Shown here in pieces: positions 1-10,827 of a DNA stretch of 64,000 nucleotides. The DNA is from Halobacillus massiliensis (GTDB lineage Bacteria; Bacillota; Bacilli; Bacillales; Halobacillaceae). Positions within the stretch are counted from its first letter, which is position 1; every line of letters starts with the position of its first letter. The notes under the pieces were generated by a model. That model saw only the letters and a program-made list of their open reading frames with translations, searched no databases and had not been told where the DNA came from. The DNA is taken from assembly GCF_900166625.1 (NCBI RefSeq), contig NZ_LT800499.1, positions 1,692,114 through 1,756,113 of the forward strand, read 5' to 3'. A program made the translations under genes and the position numbers.

Positions 1-2146
<2,146 letters not shown>

Positions 2147-2213
2147 TTTATTTCTTTCAATGGTTTGATAGAAATCAGTCTTATTCAGTTTTGAAGGTTC
2201 ACCCTTATATAAG

Positions 2214-2330
2214 ATGAGGTGGCGATAGCGAAGAGGTCACACCTGTTCCCATGCCGAACACAGCAGTTAAGCTCTTCAGCGCCGATGGTAGTCGGGTTTA
2301 TCCCCGTGAGAGTAGGACGCTGCCTCGTCT
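2214..2330 (+). rRNA. 5S ribosomal RNA
   Basis: Complete 5S rRNA about 70 bases after the 23S. It carries the conserved core GGTCACACCTGTTCCCATGC, and the terminal helix forms between GATGAGG near 2213 and CCTCGTC near 2323. Ends are good to a few bases. An intrinsic terminator follows and no tRNA genes are attached, so this rRNA operon ends with 5S. Confidence 0.96.
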
Positions 2331-2337
2331 CAGATGA

Positions 2338-2374
2338 AACCTTAGAAGAACATCTTCTAAGGTTTTTTATTTTT
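2338..2374 (+). terminator. rRNA operon intrinsic terminator
   Basis: Perfect 12-bp stem (AACCTTAGAAGA and its complement) around a 3-base loop, followed by a T-rich run. It sits 8 bases after the 5S rRNA. Confidence 0.9.
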
Positions 2375-2399
2375 CCAAAAAGGGAACGAGGAATAAAAA

Positions 2400-2660
2400 T
2401 TGTCTGAGGTGAAAAGTATCGAACTTGTGAAGTGGAGCTATTCAGGTATAAAGAAAGTACGGGGCTATTTTAGTAAGTTTCCCCACTCAGTTATATATTT
2501 CAGAAGAGCAAGAAGCTACTATTTAGTCTATACGCTCGATTGGGATGAGCGAGATCCTGTAATGACAGAAGGGGACAGAGAAGAGATGCAGGTCCTTCTC
2601 AATGAAGAGTTAGGCCATATTTCTGCCTATAAAAAGAGAAAGTCGAGAAGAATCCATTGA
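2400..2660 (+). CDS. Hypothetical small protein, 86 aa, TTG start
   Basis: I do not recognise the family. The protein is basic, with no membrane segment or signal peptide: an aromatic N-terminal half (SVIYFRRARSYYLVYTLDW near residues 30-48), an acidic middle and a basic C-terminal tail (AYKKRKSRRIH). The TTG start follows a GAGGAAT-like ribosome site. It lies between the rRNA operon and a convergent flavoprotein gene, where B. subtilis carries the small gene yteV, but I see no clear similarity to the Cse60-type YteV protein. The coding part of the final codons also forms one arm of the bidirectional terminator. It could be a real lineage-specific gene or a chance frame. Confidence 0.5.
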   Translation: MSEVKSIELVKWSYSGIKKVRGYFSKFPHSVIYFRRARSYYLVYTLDWDERDPVMTEGDREEMQVLLNEELGHISAYKKRKSRRIH

Positions 2661-2677
2661 TTCTCTCGACTTTCTTA
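2638..2677. terminator. Bidirectional terminator between convergent genes
   Basis: A 15-bp near-perfect stem (GAAAGTCGAGA.GAAT with its complement) overlaps the 3' ends of the 86-aa ORF and of the convergent flavoprotein gene, so it can stop transcription from both sides. Confidence 0.8.
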
Positions 2678-3937
2678 TTTGGCCATGGATTCATAGGCGG
2701 CATGCATTCCAGCTACGCGTCCTGTTACCATTGCCGCTGTGATGTTATATCCACCCGTATACCCGTGGATATCCAGGATTTCGCCGCAGAAATATAAGCC
2801 GTGCATAAGTTTAGATTGCATGGTGTTAGGGATAATTTCTTTAATAGAGACGCCACCACCGGTTACAAATGCTTTCTCAATTGGTTGGGAGTCATAAATA
2901 TTGACTTGAAAATGCTTAAGGTAGTAAATAAATTTCCGAATTTGCTCGTTGGAAATATTGCCCGCATTTTCAGTGGAAGAAATATTGATTAAATCAATCA
3001 TGTAATCCAGTAAGCGTTCAGGTACAAGGCCTTTAACTACATTTCGAAAGAGTTTTTTTGACTGGTCTTTCATTTGCTTTTGAAGAGAATCTATTAACTT
3101 CTGTTCTTGCTCTTCCGGCAGGCAGTCGATCTCAATAATCACGGATTTACGTCCCTTTCTCAGTTCTTTTACTGCATATTGCGAGCAGCGCAGTATGGCA
3201 GGCCCGGACAGACCAAAGTGGGTAAAAAGCATGTCCATTTTATGTGTGACGATCTTTTTATTTTTTTCATTTAATACAGATACATCAACATTTTTTAAAG
3301 AAAGGCCCTGTAAGGTTTTATTTTTTATAAATGGATCTTTTGACAGTAAAGGAACCTCTGTAGGAAAGAGGTCTGTTATCGTGTGCCCTGCCTTTTTAGC
3401 CCATGCGTACCCATCACCTGTTGAGCCTGTATGGGGGACGGCTTTACCTCCTGCCGCTAACACTACAGCTTTGGTCTCCAGCTTCTCCCCAGATTTTAAA
3501 ATGATTTTATGGGTTTGCTCACCGTAATGAATAGCCTCTACAGGAGTTTCTTTACGCACTTCCACGTTTAACTTATTCAGTTGGTCAAGAAGAGCATTAA
3601 CTACATCTTTTGCTTTGTTACTGACAGGGAACATTCGACCATGATCTTCTTCTTTCAAAGCGACACCGAGTCCTTCAAAGAAATCAATAATGTCATAGTT
3701 GTTAAATACAGAAAAGGGGCTGTACAAAAACCGTCCGTTTCCTGGTATGTGTTTAATGACTTCTTCCTCGGGAAGGCGGTTGGTTACATTACAGCGTCCT
3801 CCTCCCGATATTGCAAGTTTAGTCCCGAGTTTCTTTCCTTTATCAATAAGGAGTGTTTTTACACCCTGCTCTGCTGCTGCGATGGCGGCCATCAATCCTG
3901 ATGGACCTCCGCCGATGACAATCACTTGGTAGCTCAT
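2675..3937 (-). CDS. ytfP: HI0933-family NAD(P)/FAD-dependent oxidoreductase (YtfP)
   Basis: A 420-aa flavoprotein of the HI0933/BaiN-like family. The N-terminus has the dinucleotide-binding motif [10 protein letters not shown] (residues about 7-16) after a short beta strand, followed by [10 protein letters not shown], typical of the family; the C-terminal FAD motif is [11 protein letters not shown]. Substrate is unknown. I chose the ATG at 3937 because it directly precedes the Rossmann fold and has an AAAGGAAG ribosome site; an open frame continues 57 codons upstream but has no such signals. It diverges from murJ, as ytfP and ytgP do in B. subtilis. Confidence 0.9.
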   Translation of the reverse strand: MSYQVIVIGGGPSGLMAAIAAAEQGVKTLLIDKGKKLGTKLAISGGGRCNVTNRLPEEEVIKHIPGNGRFLYSPFSVFNNYDIIDFFEGLGVALKEEDHGRMFPVSNKAKDVVNALLDQLNKLNVEVRKETPVEAIHYGEQTHKIILKSGEKLETKAVVLAAGGKAVPHTGSTGDGYAWAKKAGHTITDLFPTEVPLLSKDPFIKNKTLQGLSLKNVDVSVLNEKNKKIVTHKMDMLFTHFGLSGPAILRCSQYAVKELRKGRKSVIIEIDCLPEEQEQKLIDSLQKQMKDQSKKLFRNVVKGLVPERLLDYMIDLINISSTENAGNISNEQIRKFIYYLKHFQVNIYDSQPIEKAFVTGGGVSIKEIIPNTMQSKLMHGLYFCGEILDIHGYTGGYNITAAMVTGRVAGMHAAYESMAK

Positions 3938-4040
3938 GAGTGACTTCCTTTCTTTTATAACTATAAAACGATGGTTTTCGATAAATTTATGATAAAATAG
4001 ACATCGTTGATCATAAACTAATGAAGGTGAAGGTTTTACT

Positions 4041-5660
4041 ATGTCGAAAATATTAAAAGGCACAATGATTTTAACGGGTGCCACATTTTTATCAAAGTTT
4101 CTAGGCATGATTTACGTTGTACCATTTGAACAGATGGTAGGGCCTAAAGGAATGGCTCTGTATTTCTACGCTTATACACCATACAACATTTTGCTCAGTT
4201 TATCTACACTTGGTGTACCTATGGCTGTTTCAAAATTTGTATCGAAATACAATTCTCTTGAGGATTATCAGACAGGAAGGGATATGTTTAAGTCCGGCGT
4301 CCAGCTTATGGCTCTGACAGGCATAGTCACATTCCTGATGCTGTTTTTTGGAGCAGAAGCTATTGCTTCCTTTAGTTTATCAGGGGAAGACAGCAGCACC
4401 TCCGTTGAAGATACGGCCATGGTTATTCGCATGGTAAGTTTTGCTTTATTGATTATTCCTAGTATGAGTATTATAAGAGGATTCTTTCAGGGAAATGAAT
4501 CTATGGCTCCTACTGGAGTGTCTCAGGTCATAGAACAGATCGTACGTATCGCCTTTTTATTAATTTCAGTCTACATTGTTATTTATGTAATGGATGGCGG
4601 TATTCCAATGGCTATTGGCTACTCTACTTTTGCTGCGTTTATAGGAGGGGTAGCCTCACTCATCGTCTTGATACTTTATTGGAAAAAAAGAAAACCATAT
4701 CTGGACCGACAGCTTGAGCAGCAGGAATATACCTATGATATTACTAAAAAAGATATGTTTAAAGAGTTAATCAGCTACGCTGGGCCATTTGTGCTAGTAG
4801 GGATAGCTACGCCTCTTTATCAGCTGATTGATCAGTTTACCTTTAATAAGGCGATGGCTGCTGCAGGCTTGGCTTCCATTTCCGGAGAAGCCCTATCAGC
4901 TATTCATGTATTAAGTCATAAGCTCGTCATTATTCCCGTAACTTTAGGAATTGGTTTGTCGCTGGCTTTACTGCCTGCCATTACTAAATCTTTTACCGGG
5001 AAGCATATGAAGCAATTAAATCATCAAATTAATCAGGCACTACAAATTATTGCTCTATTAATCATTCCTGCTGTCGCAGGGCTTTCTATCCTGGCGTTTG
5101 AAGCATTCGGCTCTTTCTATGGGGTAGATGATGATCTCAGCTATTATGGGGACCTGCTAAGGTGGTATGCTCCTGTTGGCCTGCTATTTGCTCTTTACAC
5201 TGTTACTTCTGCTATTCTGCAAGGCATTAACCGTCAAAACTTTGCTCTGATCAGCTTAGGATCTGGATTATTGGTTAAAGTTTTAACAAACTCGTGGTTC
5301 ATTGTTTTGTTTGGGGCAAAAGGGTCCATCATATCTACAGGAATAGCCGTACTTATTGCAGTATCGTTAAATCTGTGGAAAATTCACCAGGGGATTCATT
5401 TCTCCTATCGTCATGTCTTCAAACGAACATTACTCATTGCCATATTAACAATGATAATGGGTGCAGCTGTCTGGGTGATTAAATGGTTGATTGGACTTGC
5501 CTGGGATCCTATGGAAAGCCGTATGGCAGCCTTGTTTATTTTAATGATAAGCGCTGGCTTTGGAGGGCTTCTTTATCTGTGGATGGCTTATCAAACAACA
5601 CTGCTTGAACGAATTCTTGGCGGAAGAGTTCGATTTTTGGATAAGTTTTTAAAAAGGTAG
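4041..5660 (+). CDS. murJ: Lipid II flippase MurJ family (YtgP), polysaccharide biosynthesis transporter
   Basis: A 539-aa integral membrane protein of the MOP/PST superfamily with about 12-14 hydrophobic segments, starting [20 protein letters not shown]. The B. subtilis orthologue YtgP is MurJ, which flips the wall precursor lipid II. SpoVB-like paralogues share this fold, but position next to ytfP and ytzG-like genes favours YtgP. It is transcribed away from ytfP and is followed nine bases later by the pseudouridine synthase start, so the two are probably co-transcribed. Confidence 0.85.
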   Translation: MSKILKGTMILTGATFLSKFLGMIYVVPFEQMVGPKGMALYFYAYTPYNILLSLSTLGVPMAVSKFVSKYNSLEDYQTGRDMFKSGVQLMALTGIVTFLMLFFGAEAIASFSLSGEDSSTSVEDTAMVIRMVSFALLIIPSMSIIRGFFQGNESMAPTGVSQVIEQIVRIAFLLISVYIVIYVMDGGIPMAIGYSTFAAFIGGVASLIVLILYWKKRKPYLDRQLEQQEYTYDITKKDMFKELISYAGPFVLVGIATPLYQLIDQFTFNKAMAAAGLASISGEALSAIHVLSHKLVIIPVTLGIGLSLALLPAITKSFTGKHMKQLNHQINQALQIIALLIIPAVAGLSILAFEAFGSFYGVDDDLSYYGDLLRWYAPVGLLFALYTVTSAILQGINRQNFALISLGSGLLVKVLTNSWFIVLFGAKGSIISTGIAVLIAVSLNLWKIHQGIHFSYRHVFKRTLLIAILTMIMGAAVWVIKWLIGLAWDPMESRMAALFILMISAGFGGLLYLWMAYQTTLLERILGGRVRFLDKFLKR

Positions 5661-5669
5661 GTGAAGGGC

Positions 5670-6395
5670 ATGAGAATTGATAAACTTCTCGCAAATATGG
5701 GATATGGCACCCGCAAAGAAGTGAAAAGTCTCTTAAAAGGGGGCGGTGTCCGGGTGAATAATGAACCGGTGAAAAGTCCAAAAACTCATGTAGATCCGGA
5801 AAAAGAGCACGTAACAGTAATGGGAAAAACCGTTGAGTATAGAAAATATATTTATCTAATGCTTAACAAACCAGGAGATGTACTTTCAGCGACAGAAGAT
5901 CCGCACGATCTTACCGTCATTGATATTCTCCAGCCAGAGGATCAAATATTCGAGCCTTTTCCTGTTGGCCGACTTGATAAGGATACAGAGGGCCTGCTGC
6001 TGCTAACCAATGATGGTCAGCTGGCCCATAGGCTGACATCACCAAAAAAGGATGTTGGGAAAACGTATTTTGCTGTAATCGATGGAGAAGTAACTGAAGA
6101 AGATGTCCGCTCCTTTTCAAAAGGCGTAGAACTGGACGACGGCTATGTAACAAAGCCTGCTGAGCTGACAATTTTGAAAAGCAGTAATGAATCTGAAATA
6201 GAACTTACAATTACAGAAGGAAAATTCCATCAGGTTAAAAGAATGTTTGAAGCCGTAGGTAAACATGTCACTTATTTAAAAAGAGTAAAGATGGGTGATT
6301 TGCCTCTCGATGAGGAGCTTGACCTTGGAGAATACAGAGAGTTGAGTGATAAGGAGCTCGAATATCTTTTAACTATAACAAACCTGCAAGATTAA
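5670..6395 (+). CDS. ytzG: 16S rRNA pseudouridine synthase, RsuA/RluB family (YtzG)
   Basis: 241-aa enzyme converting a uridine to pseudouridine in rRNA. An N-terminal S4 RNA-binding domain (MRIDKLLANMGYGTRKEV, residues 1-45) precedes the catalytic domain with PVGRLDKDTEGLLLLTNDG; Asp103 in GRLDKDTEG is the expected nucleophile. Length fits RsuA. I placed the start at the ATG of 5670, since the GTG at 5661 lies inside the ribosome site GGTGAAGGG. It follows murJ closely and ends at a terminator. Confidence 0.9.
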   Translation: MRIDKLLANMGYGTRKEVKSLLKGGGVRVNNEPVKSPKTHVDPEKEHVTVMGKTVEYRKYIYLMLNKPGDVLSATEDPHDLTVIDILQPEDQIFEPFPVGRLDKDTEGLLLLTNDGQLAHRLTSPKKDVGKTYFAVIDGEVTEEDVRSFSKGVELDDGYVTKPAELTILKSSNESEIELTITEGKFHQVKRMFEAVGKHVTYLKRVKMGDLPLDEELDLGEYRELSDKELEYLLTITNLQD

Positions 6396-6398
6396 GAA

Positions 6399-6434
6399 AC
6401 ACCCGGGATCTAAAAATTCCGGGTGTCTGTTTTA
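6399..6434 (+). terminator. Terminator of murJ-ytzG unit
   Basis: ACACCCGGGA stem with a short A-rich loop, ending in CTGTTTT just after the ytzG stop. The opposite-strand gene at 6441 may share it. Confidence 0.8.
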
Positions 6435-6440
6435 CATATA

Positions 6441-6659
6441 TTAAGATATTTTTACTTTCTTTTCTGTTGCTTTCCATTTGCCTTTATGCGGACTTGATAC
6501 AAGGCCATTGTACTCCAAAATGCTTAAGTCTCTTTGCATCGTCCTATCCGTAATACCGAATTCTTCAGCCAGCTGATTTGTCGTCACCATTCCTTGCTGG
6601 TGAATATAAAAGTATACCGCCTTGATTCGATTGAGCATACGGGATGATGGATGATTCAA
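6441..6659 (-). CDS. ytzE: Short DeoR-type helix-turn-helix regulator (YtzE)
   Basis: 72-aa protein that consists almost only of a DeoR-type winged helix-turn-helix: RIKAVYFYIHQQGMVTTNQL, then EEFGITDRTMQRDLSILEYN as the recognition region. It has no effector domain, like B. subtilis YtzE, which holds the same place. The TTG start at 6659 has the strong ribosome site AAGGAGTGG six bases away. It is convergent with ytzG and diverges from the potassium-channel gene, so the 157-bp upstream gap may hold both promoters. Targets are unknown. Confidence 0.8.
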   Translation of the reverse strand: MNHPSSRMLNRIKAVYFYIHQQGMVTTNQLAEEFGITDRTMQRDLSILEYNGLVSSPHKGKWKATEKKVKIS

Positions 6660-6816
6660 AAAACCACTCCTTGTTCAGATTAATAAAAAATGTGGTGCGC
6701 TTGAATCTTGAAGTTATAATTATTTTACATCAAGGTGTAGATCGAAGCCACTTTAATTTTCGGATTTAACAGAAAATTTATAGAATTTACAAATTAATCA
6801 TAAAGGTGGGAGCAAT

Positions 6817-7836
6817 GTGCTGATTTTAAAAAGGTTTTTTCGCAAAATGGTGGAAATTAACAATTATATTTTATTCCTTTCAAGCGGGTTGCTAATAATC
6901 GTCTCTACAAGTTTAATTGTTCTTATTGAGCCTCAAACTTTTCCAACATTTTTTGATGGATTTTGGTGGGTGATGACAACGGTTACTACCGTAGGGTATG
7001 GAGACTACTCTCCGGTAACAGCAGCTGGGCGCTGGGTTGCCATTTTACTGTATATTATTGGTATAGGTCTTATAGGTATCGTGATAGGAAAAATTATAGA
7101 AGGTTTTGCTTTATTTAAGAGGAAGAGGTTGGAGGGAGATATTATGTATAAAGACAGTAATCATTTCATTATTATTGGTTGGTCTCAAAAAGCACAATTT
7201 GCTGTGGAAGAAATTAATGATACAAATCCTGATGCAGAAATAATAATTATCGATCAATTGAAGGAAGCACCGATATTAAAAAATAACATCCATTACATAA
7301 AAGGAGACGCTTCAGATCGTGAGACTTTGCTCAAAGCTAATATTAATCAGTCGAAAGCGGTACTAATTTTTGCCGACGATTCACTGATCAATAAGCAGAT
7401 AACTGATGGACAAACGCTAATGATTGCCTCTACCATTGAAAGTCTTGCTCCTCATATACATACAGTTGTAGAAATTTTGGATGAACGTCATATTCCTAAT
7501 TTTAAACATGCTCGTGTAGATGAATTTATACTATCAAACGAAACTATCTCTTCATTAGCTGTGCGCTCAGCATTTAGAAAAGGAGTCTCTGGGATTTACA
7601 GCCAATTGTTAAGCCGATCAGTCGGTGATGATCTTTTTTACATAAAGCGTAAGACAGCTTGGCAAACTTACCGGGATGCTTTTGAAGAACTTCTTAGTGA
7701 AGGAGCTACATTAATTGCTGACAAAAATGACTTAACTATTAACAGACGTCTTGATGACAAGCTTTCGCAGGATTCGGAACTATATGTAGTCTGTAATCAG
7801 GAAACGTACGAGAAAATTACAGGAGGTAAACGTTAA
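6817..7836 (+). CDS. Two-TM potassium channel with RCK (TrkA-N/TrkA-C) domains, YugO/MthK-like
   Basis: 339-aa ligand-gated potassium channel subunit. Two membrane helices (about residues 15-38 and 70-95) flank a pore loop with the selectivity filter TVGYGD at residues 58-63. A cytoplasmic RCK Rossmann domain follows (HFIIIGWSQKAQFAVEEIN), then a TrkA-C-like end. The glycine motif reads GWS, as in YugO-type channels rather than GxGxxG. The GTG start at 6817 is set by AAAGGTGGG; the overlapping ATG two bases earlier runs into a stop. The stop codon overlaps the pepV start (TAATG), so the two are translationally coupled. Confidence 0.9.
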   Translation: MLILKRFFRKMVEINNYILFLSSGLLIIVSTSLIVLIEPQTFPTFFDGFWWVMTTVTTVGYGDYSPVTAAGRWVAILLYIIGIGLIGIVIGKIIEGFALFKRKRLEGDIMYKDSNHFIIIGWSQKAQFAVEEINDTNPDAEIIIIDQLKEAPILKNNIHYIKGDASDRETLLKANINQSKAVLIFADDSLINKQITDGQTLMIASTIESLAPHIHTVVEILDERHIPNFKHARVDEFILSNETISSLAVRSAFRKGVSGIYSQLLSRSVGDDLFYIKRKTAWQTYRDAFEELLSEGATLIADKNDLTINRRLDDKLSQDSELYVVCNQETYEKITGGKR

Positions 7837-9203
7837 TGAATATTTCACTGGGACCCGTAGAAGAACAGAAATATGTTCAACGTTTATGTGAACTGTTAAA
7901 AATAGAAAGTGTATATGAAGAGAGTGACCGTTATCCGTATGGCCAGAACATTGATAAAGCTTTAAATTATATGCTTGAAATGGGGGAGAAAGACGGGTTT
8001 CAAGTAAAAAACGTGGATGGACATGCCGGCCATATAGAATTTGGTGAAGGAGAAGAAATTCTTGGAATTCTTGGCCACCTTGATGTCGTTCCTCCTGGGG
8101 ATGGATGGGAGAGTCCTCCTTTTGATCCTTTAGTTATAAACGGAAAAATTATAGCAAGAGGCGCACAGGATGATAAGGGCCCTGTGATGGCCGCGTATTT
8201 GGCAATGAAGTATTTAAAGGATCAAGGGTTTATACCAAGAAAAAAAGTGCGATTGATTTTAGGAACAGATGAAGAGAGAGACTGGCAAGGCATTGACTAC
8301 TATTTCAAAAAAGAGAAGATGCCAGCCTTCGGTTTTACCCCTGATGCTTCCTTTCCAGTTATTCATGCGGAAAAAGGCTTAATAGACGGTTATATCGAAT
8401 ATAAACTTAGCGAAGAACAAAATGTTATAGAGTATATTCAAGGTGGAGAACGTCTAAACATGGTTCCTGCAGCTGCAGAAGCTATGCTGTCTAATGATCC
8501 AGACAATCTAAACGAAAAGTTTCGCGACTTCCTTGCTGAAAACAATTTAACGGGAGAAATAAAGACAGAGGGTAAGAAAGTAAAGGTGAAAATTACGGGG
8601 AAAACTGCCCATGCAAGTACTCCTGAAAAAGGAAAAAACGCTGTGTCGTCCCTTCTTTATTTTTTATCAAGATTGCAGCTTCCTGAAACTTCTTTTCTTG
8701 AAAGCTTATATAGAGGGCTTTCTAAAACTGCCGGCGAAGGGATGGATCTGGCTGTTTCGGATATGCCATCAGGGCCTCTAACCATAAATTTGGGATCGCT
8801 TGATTGGAAAAAAGGACAATTCTGTAAAATTGGGATTAACATTCGTTATCCTGTTACTTTGTCATATCAAACGGTTAAAGAAAAACTGGATGCATTTGCT
8901 GAAAAAGACAGAGGACAATTTAAACTCTATGAGCATCTTGGGGCTCTTTATGTAGAAAAGGATGAGGAAAATATCCAAAAGCTTATCCATGTTTATAATA
9001 AATGGACAAAGGAACACGCCTCACCTGAATCGATGGGAGGAGCTACTTACGCCAGAGCTCTTAAAAGCGGCGTGGCTTTTGGTGCACTATTTAAAGACAG
9101 TGAAGATACAGCACATCAAGCGAATGAGTATGTATTAGTATCGGATATGATGAAAGCTGCCCATATTTATGCGGATGCCATTTACCAATTGACTTCAGTA
9201 TAA
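7836..9203 (+). CDS. pepV: Dipeptidase PepV (M20 family)
   Basis: 455-aa zinc dipeptidase that cleaves Xaa-Xaa dipeptides in the cytoplasm. M20 metal and catalytic motifs are present in order: GHLDVVPPGDGW (His81, Asp83), RGAQDDKGP (Asp112), GTDEERDW (Glu146/Glu147) and a C-terminal TAHQANEY histidine. The B. subtilis counterpart is YtjP. It overlaps the channel gene by one base. A 65-bp gap precedes thpR, and no terminator is visible, so a longer operon to thpR and ytlQ is possible. Confidence 0.93.
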   Translation: MNISLGPVEEQKYVQRLCELLKIESVYEESDRYPYGQNIDKALNYMLEMGEKDGFQVKNVDGHAGHIEFGEGEEILGILGHLDVVPPGDGWESPPFDPLVINGKIIARGAQDDKGPVMAAYLAMKYLKDQGFIPRKKVRLILGTDEERDWQGIDYYFKKEKMPAFGFTPDASFPVIHAEKGLIDGYIEYKLSEEQNVIEYIQGGERLNMVPAAAEAMLSNDPDNLNEKFRDFLAENNLTGEIKTEGKKVKVKITGKTAHASTPEKGKNAVSSLLYFLSRLQLPETSFLESLYRGLSKTAGEGMDLAVSDMPSGPLTINLGSLDWKKGQFCKIGINIRYPVTLSYQTVKEKLDAFAEKDRGQFKLYEHLGALYVEKDEENIQKLIHVYNKWTKEHASPESMGGATYARALKSGVAFGALFKDSEDTAHQANEYVLVSDMMKAAHIYADAIYQLTSV

Positions 9204-9268
9204 TGGTAGTAGAATAAAGGGCAATCTATAACAAAATAAGAATCAGCCGATATTAAAGGAGAGCACAT

Positions 9269-9841
9269 ATGACTTCCCATTATTTTGTAGGAATACCTAT
9301 TGACCCTTCAGTTATTCCGTTTTTATCAAACTGGCAGGAAACTTTGCAACAGCACATGGATTATAAAGTCTGGACACATCCTGAAGATTTTCACATTACA
9401 TTAAAATTCCTGGGCCCCAGTTCTGCTGAGCAGCTACAGTCCTTTGTTACACGTTTGGACGAATGTGATTGGCCAGAAGCATTTTCACTTACGATCGGTC
9501 CGGGAGGGTACTTCGGCAACCCGGAAAAACCGAGAGTTTTTCACGTGAATGTCAATCTCGTACCTGCTCTTAAAAAAATCCATCAGTTGGTGGAAGAAGC
9601 GGGAAAGCATGCAGGATTTGCTTTGGAAGATAGAAGGTATACTCCTCATATTACTCTTGCAAAAAAATGGAAAGGCGGTCAGTCTCCTCTAATAAAGGAA
9701 GCAGACTTATTTGCAGAGAAAGTTGAATTAAAGGTAGATCGTTTTTGTATATTTCAAATTCACCCTCAGCAAACGCCAAAATACCATAAGACAGCTGTAT
9801 ATAATTTGAGGAAAGGACCTATTAATGGCACAGCTAATTAA
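9269..9841 (+). CDS. thpR: RNA 2',3'-cyclic phosphodiesterase ThpR (2H family, YtlP)
   Basis: 190-aa 2H-phosphoesterase; the family opens 2',3'-cyclic phosphates and was first named 2'-5' RNA ligase. The two signature tetrapeptides are HITL at 'DFHITLKFLG' (about residue 48) and HITL at 'YTPHITLAKK' (about residue 130). The ribosome site AAAGGAGAG precedes the ATG. Its last 17 bases overlap the start of the next gene, ytlQ, a spacing that implies coupled translation. Confidence 0.93.
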   Translation: MTSHYFVGIPIDPSVIPFLSNWQETLQQHMDYKVWTHPEDFHITLKFLGPSSAEQLQSFVTRLDECDWPEAFSLTIGPGGYFGNPEKPRVFHVNVNLVPALKKIHQLVEEAGKHAGFALEDRRYTPHITLAKKWKGGQSPLIKEADLFAEKVELKVDRFCIFQIHPQQTPKYHKTAVYNLRKGPINGTAN

Positions 9842-10723
9842 AATGTTTGACCACATTTCAAGATATGAGGACAATATTTATCAATACACCAAAAATTTTA
9901 TCCGATTAAAAGAGGAAAAGTGGGAGAAACTGCAAAAAAATTGGGAACAGCGGATCATTTCTTAGAAGACCAAATGGCAGAGGTGGAAAAGAAAATAACC
10001 GGAAAACTATTTTTTAGAAAGCGAAAGAAAGAAGATCCGCCTCAGGAAAAACTGGAGACATGGCTTCACATCGAATCAGAAGGTGAGCTTAAACAGCACT
10101 TTTTAAATGAGCTGCTTTCTTTTCAGTTGAAATGGGCATCTTCCACTCTGCAGGCTACTTCTTTTTACGATCCTTGCGTAGAAGGCAATGAGCATTTGAA
10201 GCTGTTACTACAGAGAATCCCTGATCATTACCTCGTATTATTTAAACCGGTAGCGATTTTAAATGATGTACCTCTTCAAGTGGAAATTTTAATCTTAGGC
10301 CCCCACGAAATTGAACTTATTACTTTTATAGATGAAAAGAAGCACACCATTGTCTATCCAACAAAGGAAAATTACTGGAAAATCGACACAGTGGGGCAGC
10401 GCAGGAGTATGGTAAGTCCTCTCGTAATGCTGAAGCGCACGGAAACCTACCTGCGCAGTGTACTGAACTCATATAATCTGAACTATTCCTATAAAAAGAT
10501 AGTACTTGGCCCCAACCATAGAATTCAGAAAGGCTACCACCCATATTCTACTGACTACATAGATGTAAACACCTTTGAAGAGTGGCTGCACAGCAAAAGA
10601 AAGCTGTCTTTACCTTTAAAGCACCAACAGCTAAAAGTTGCCGAGAAGCTCCTTTATCATACGAAAACTAATGCTGTTAATCGAATGGAATGGGAAACAG
10701 CACTTAATTTTAATGAAAAATAA
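9825..10723 (+). pseudogene. ytlQ: YtlQ-like conserved protein, frameshifted at a poly-A tract
   Basis: The gene starts at ATG 9825 with AGGAAAGG upstream and reads MAQLIKMFDHISRYEDNIYQ onward for about 38 codons, then meets a stop at 9963. The downstream frame (9920-10723, 267 codons open) carries the rest. Adding one A to the run of seven A at 9934-9940 joins both frames into one 299-aa protein with a smooth junction (KWEKLQKKLGTADHF). The C-terminal part resembles NERD-like proteins only loosely; function unknown. Either the gene is broken, expression needs slippage on the A run, or the base is a sequencing error. Position between thpR and ytlR matches B. subtilis ytlQ. Confidence 0.75.
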
Positions 10724-10827
10724 TTTAACACCAGTCTTAGACTTCTTCTTAGAACCATATTTTGTTATGCAGTATAAAAATTCTTGTCTGTTATATCATC
10801 CTTTTACTTGAATGGGAGAAATGACTT

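Noticed and set aside
2147..2213. tRNA genes in or near the rRNA operon
   Set aside because: The 23S-5S spacer is only about 67 bases and the 5S is followed directly by a terminator; no cloverleaf is visible.
3938..4108. N-terminal extension of the YtfP frame by 57 codons
   Set aside because: It precedes the Rossmann fold, has no ribosome site and runs into the murJ region; ATG 3937 with AAAGGAAG is better.
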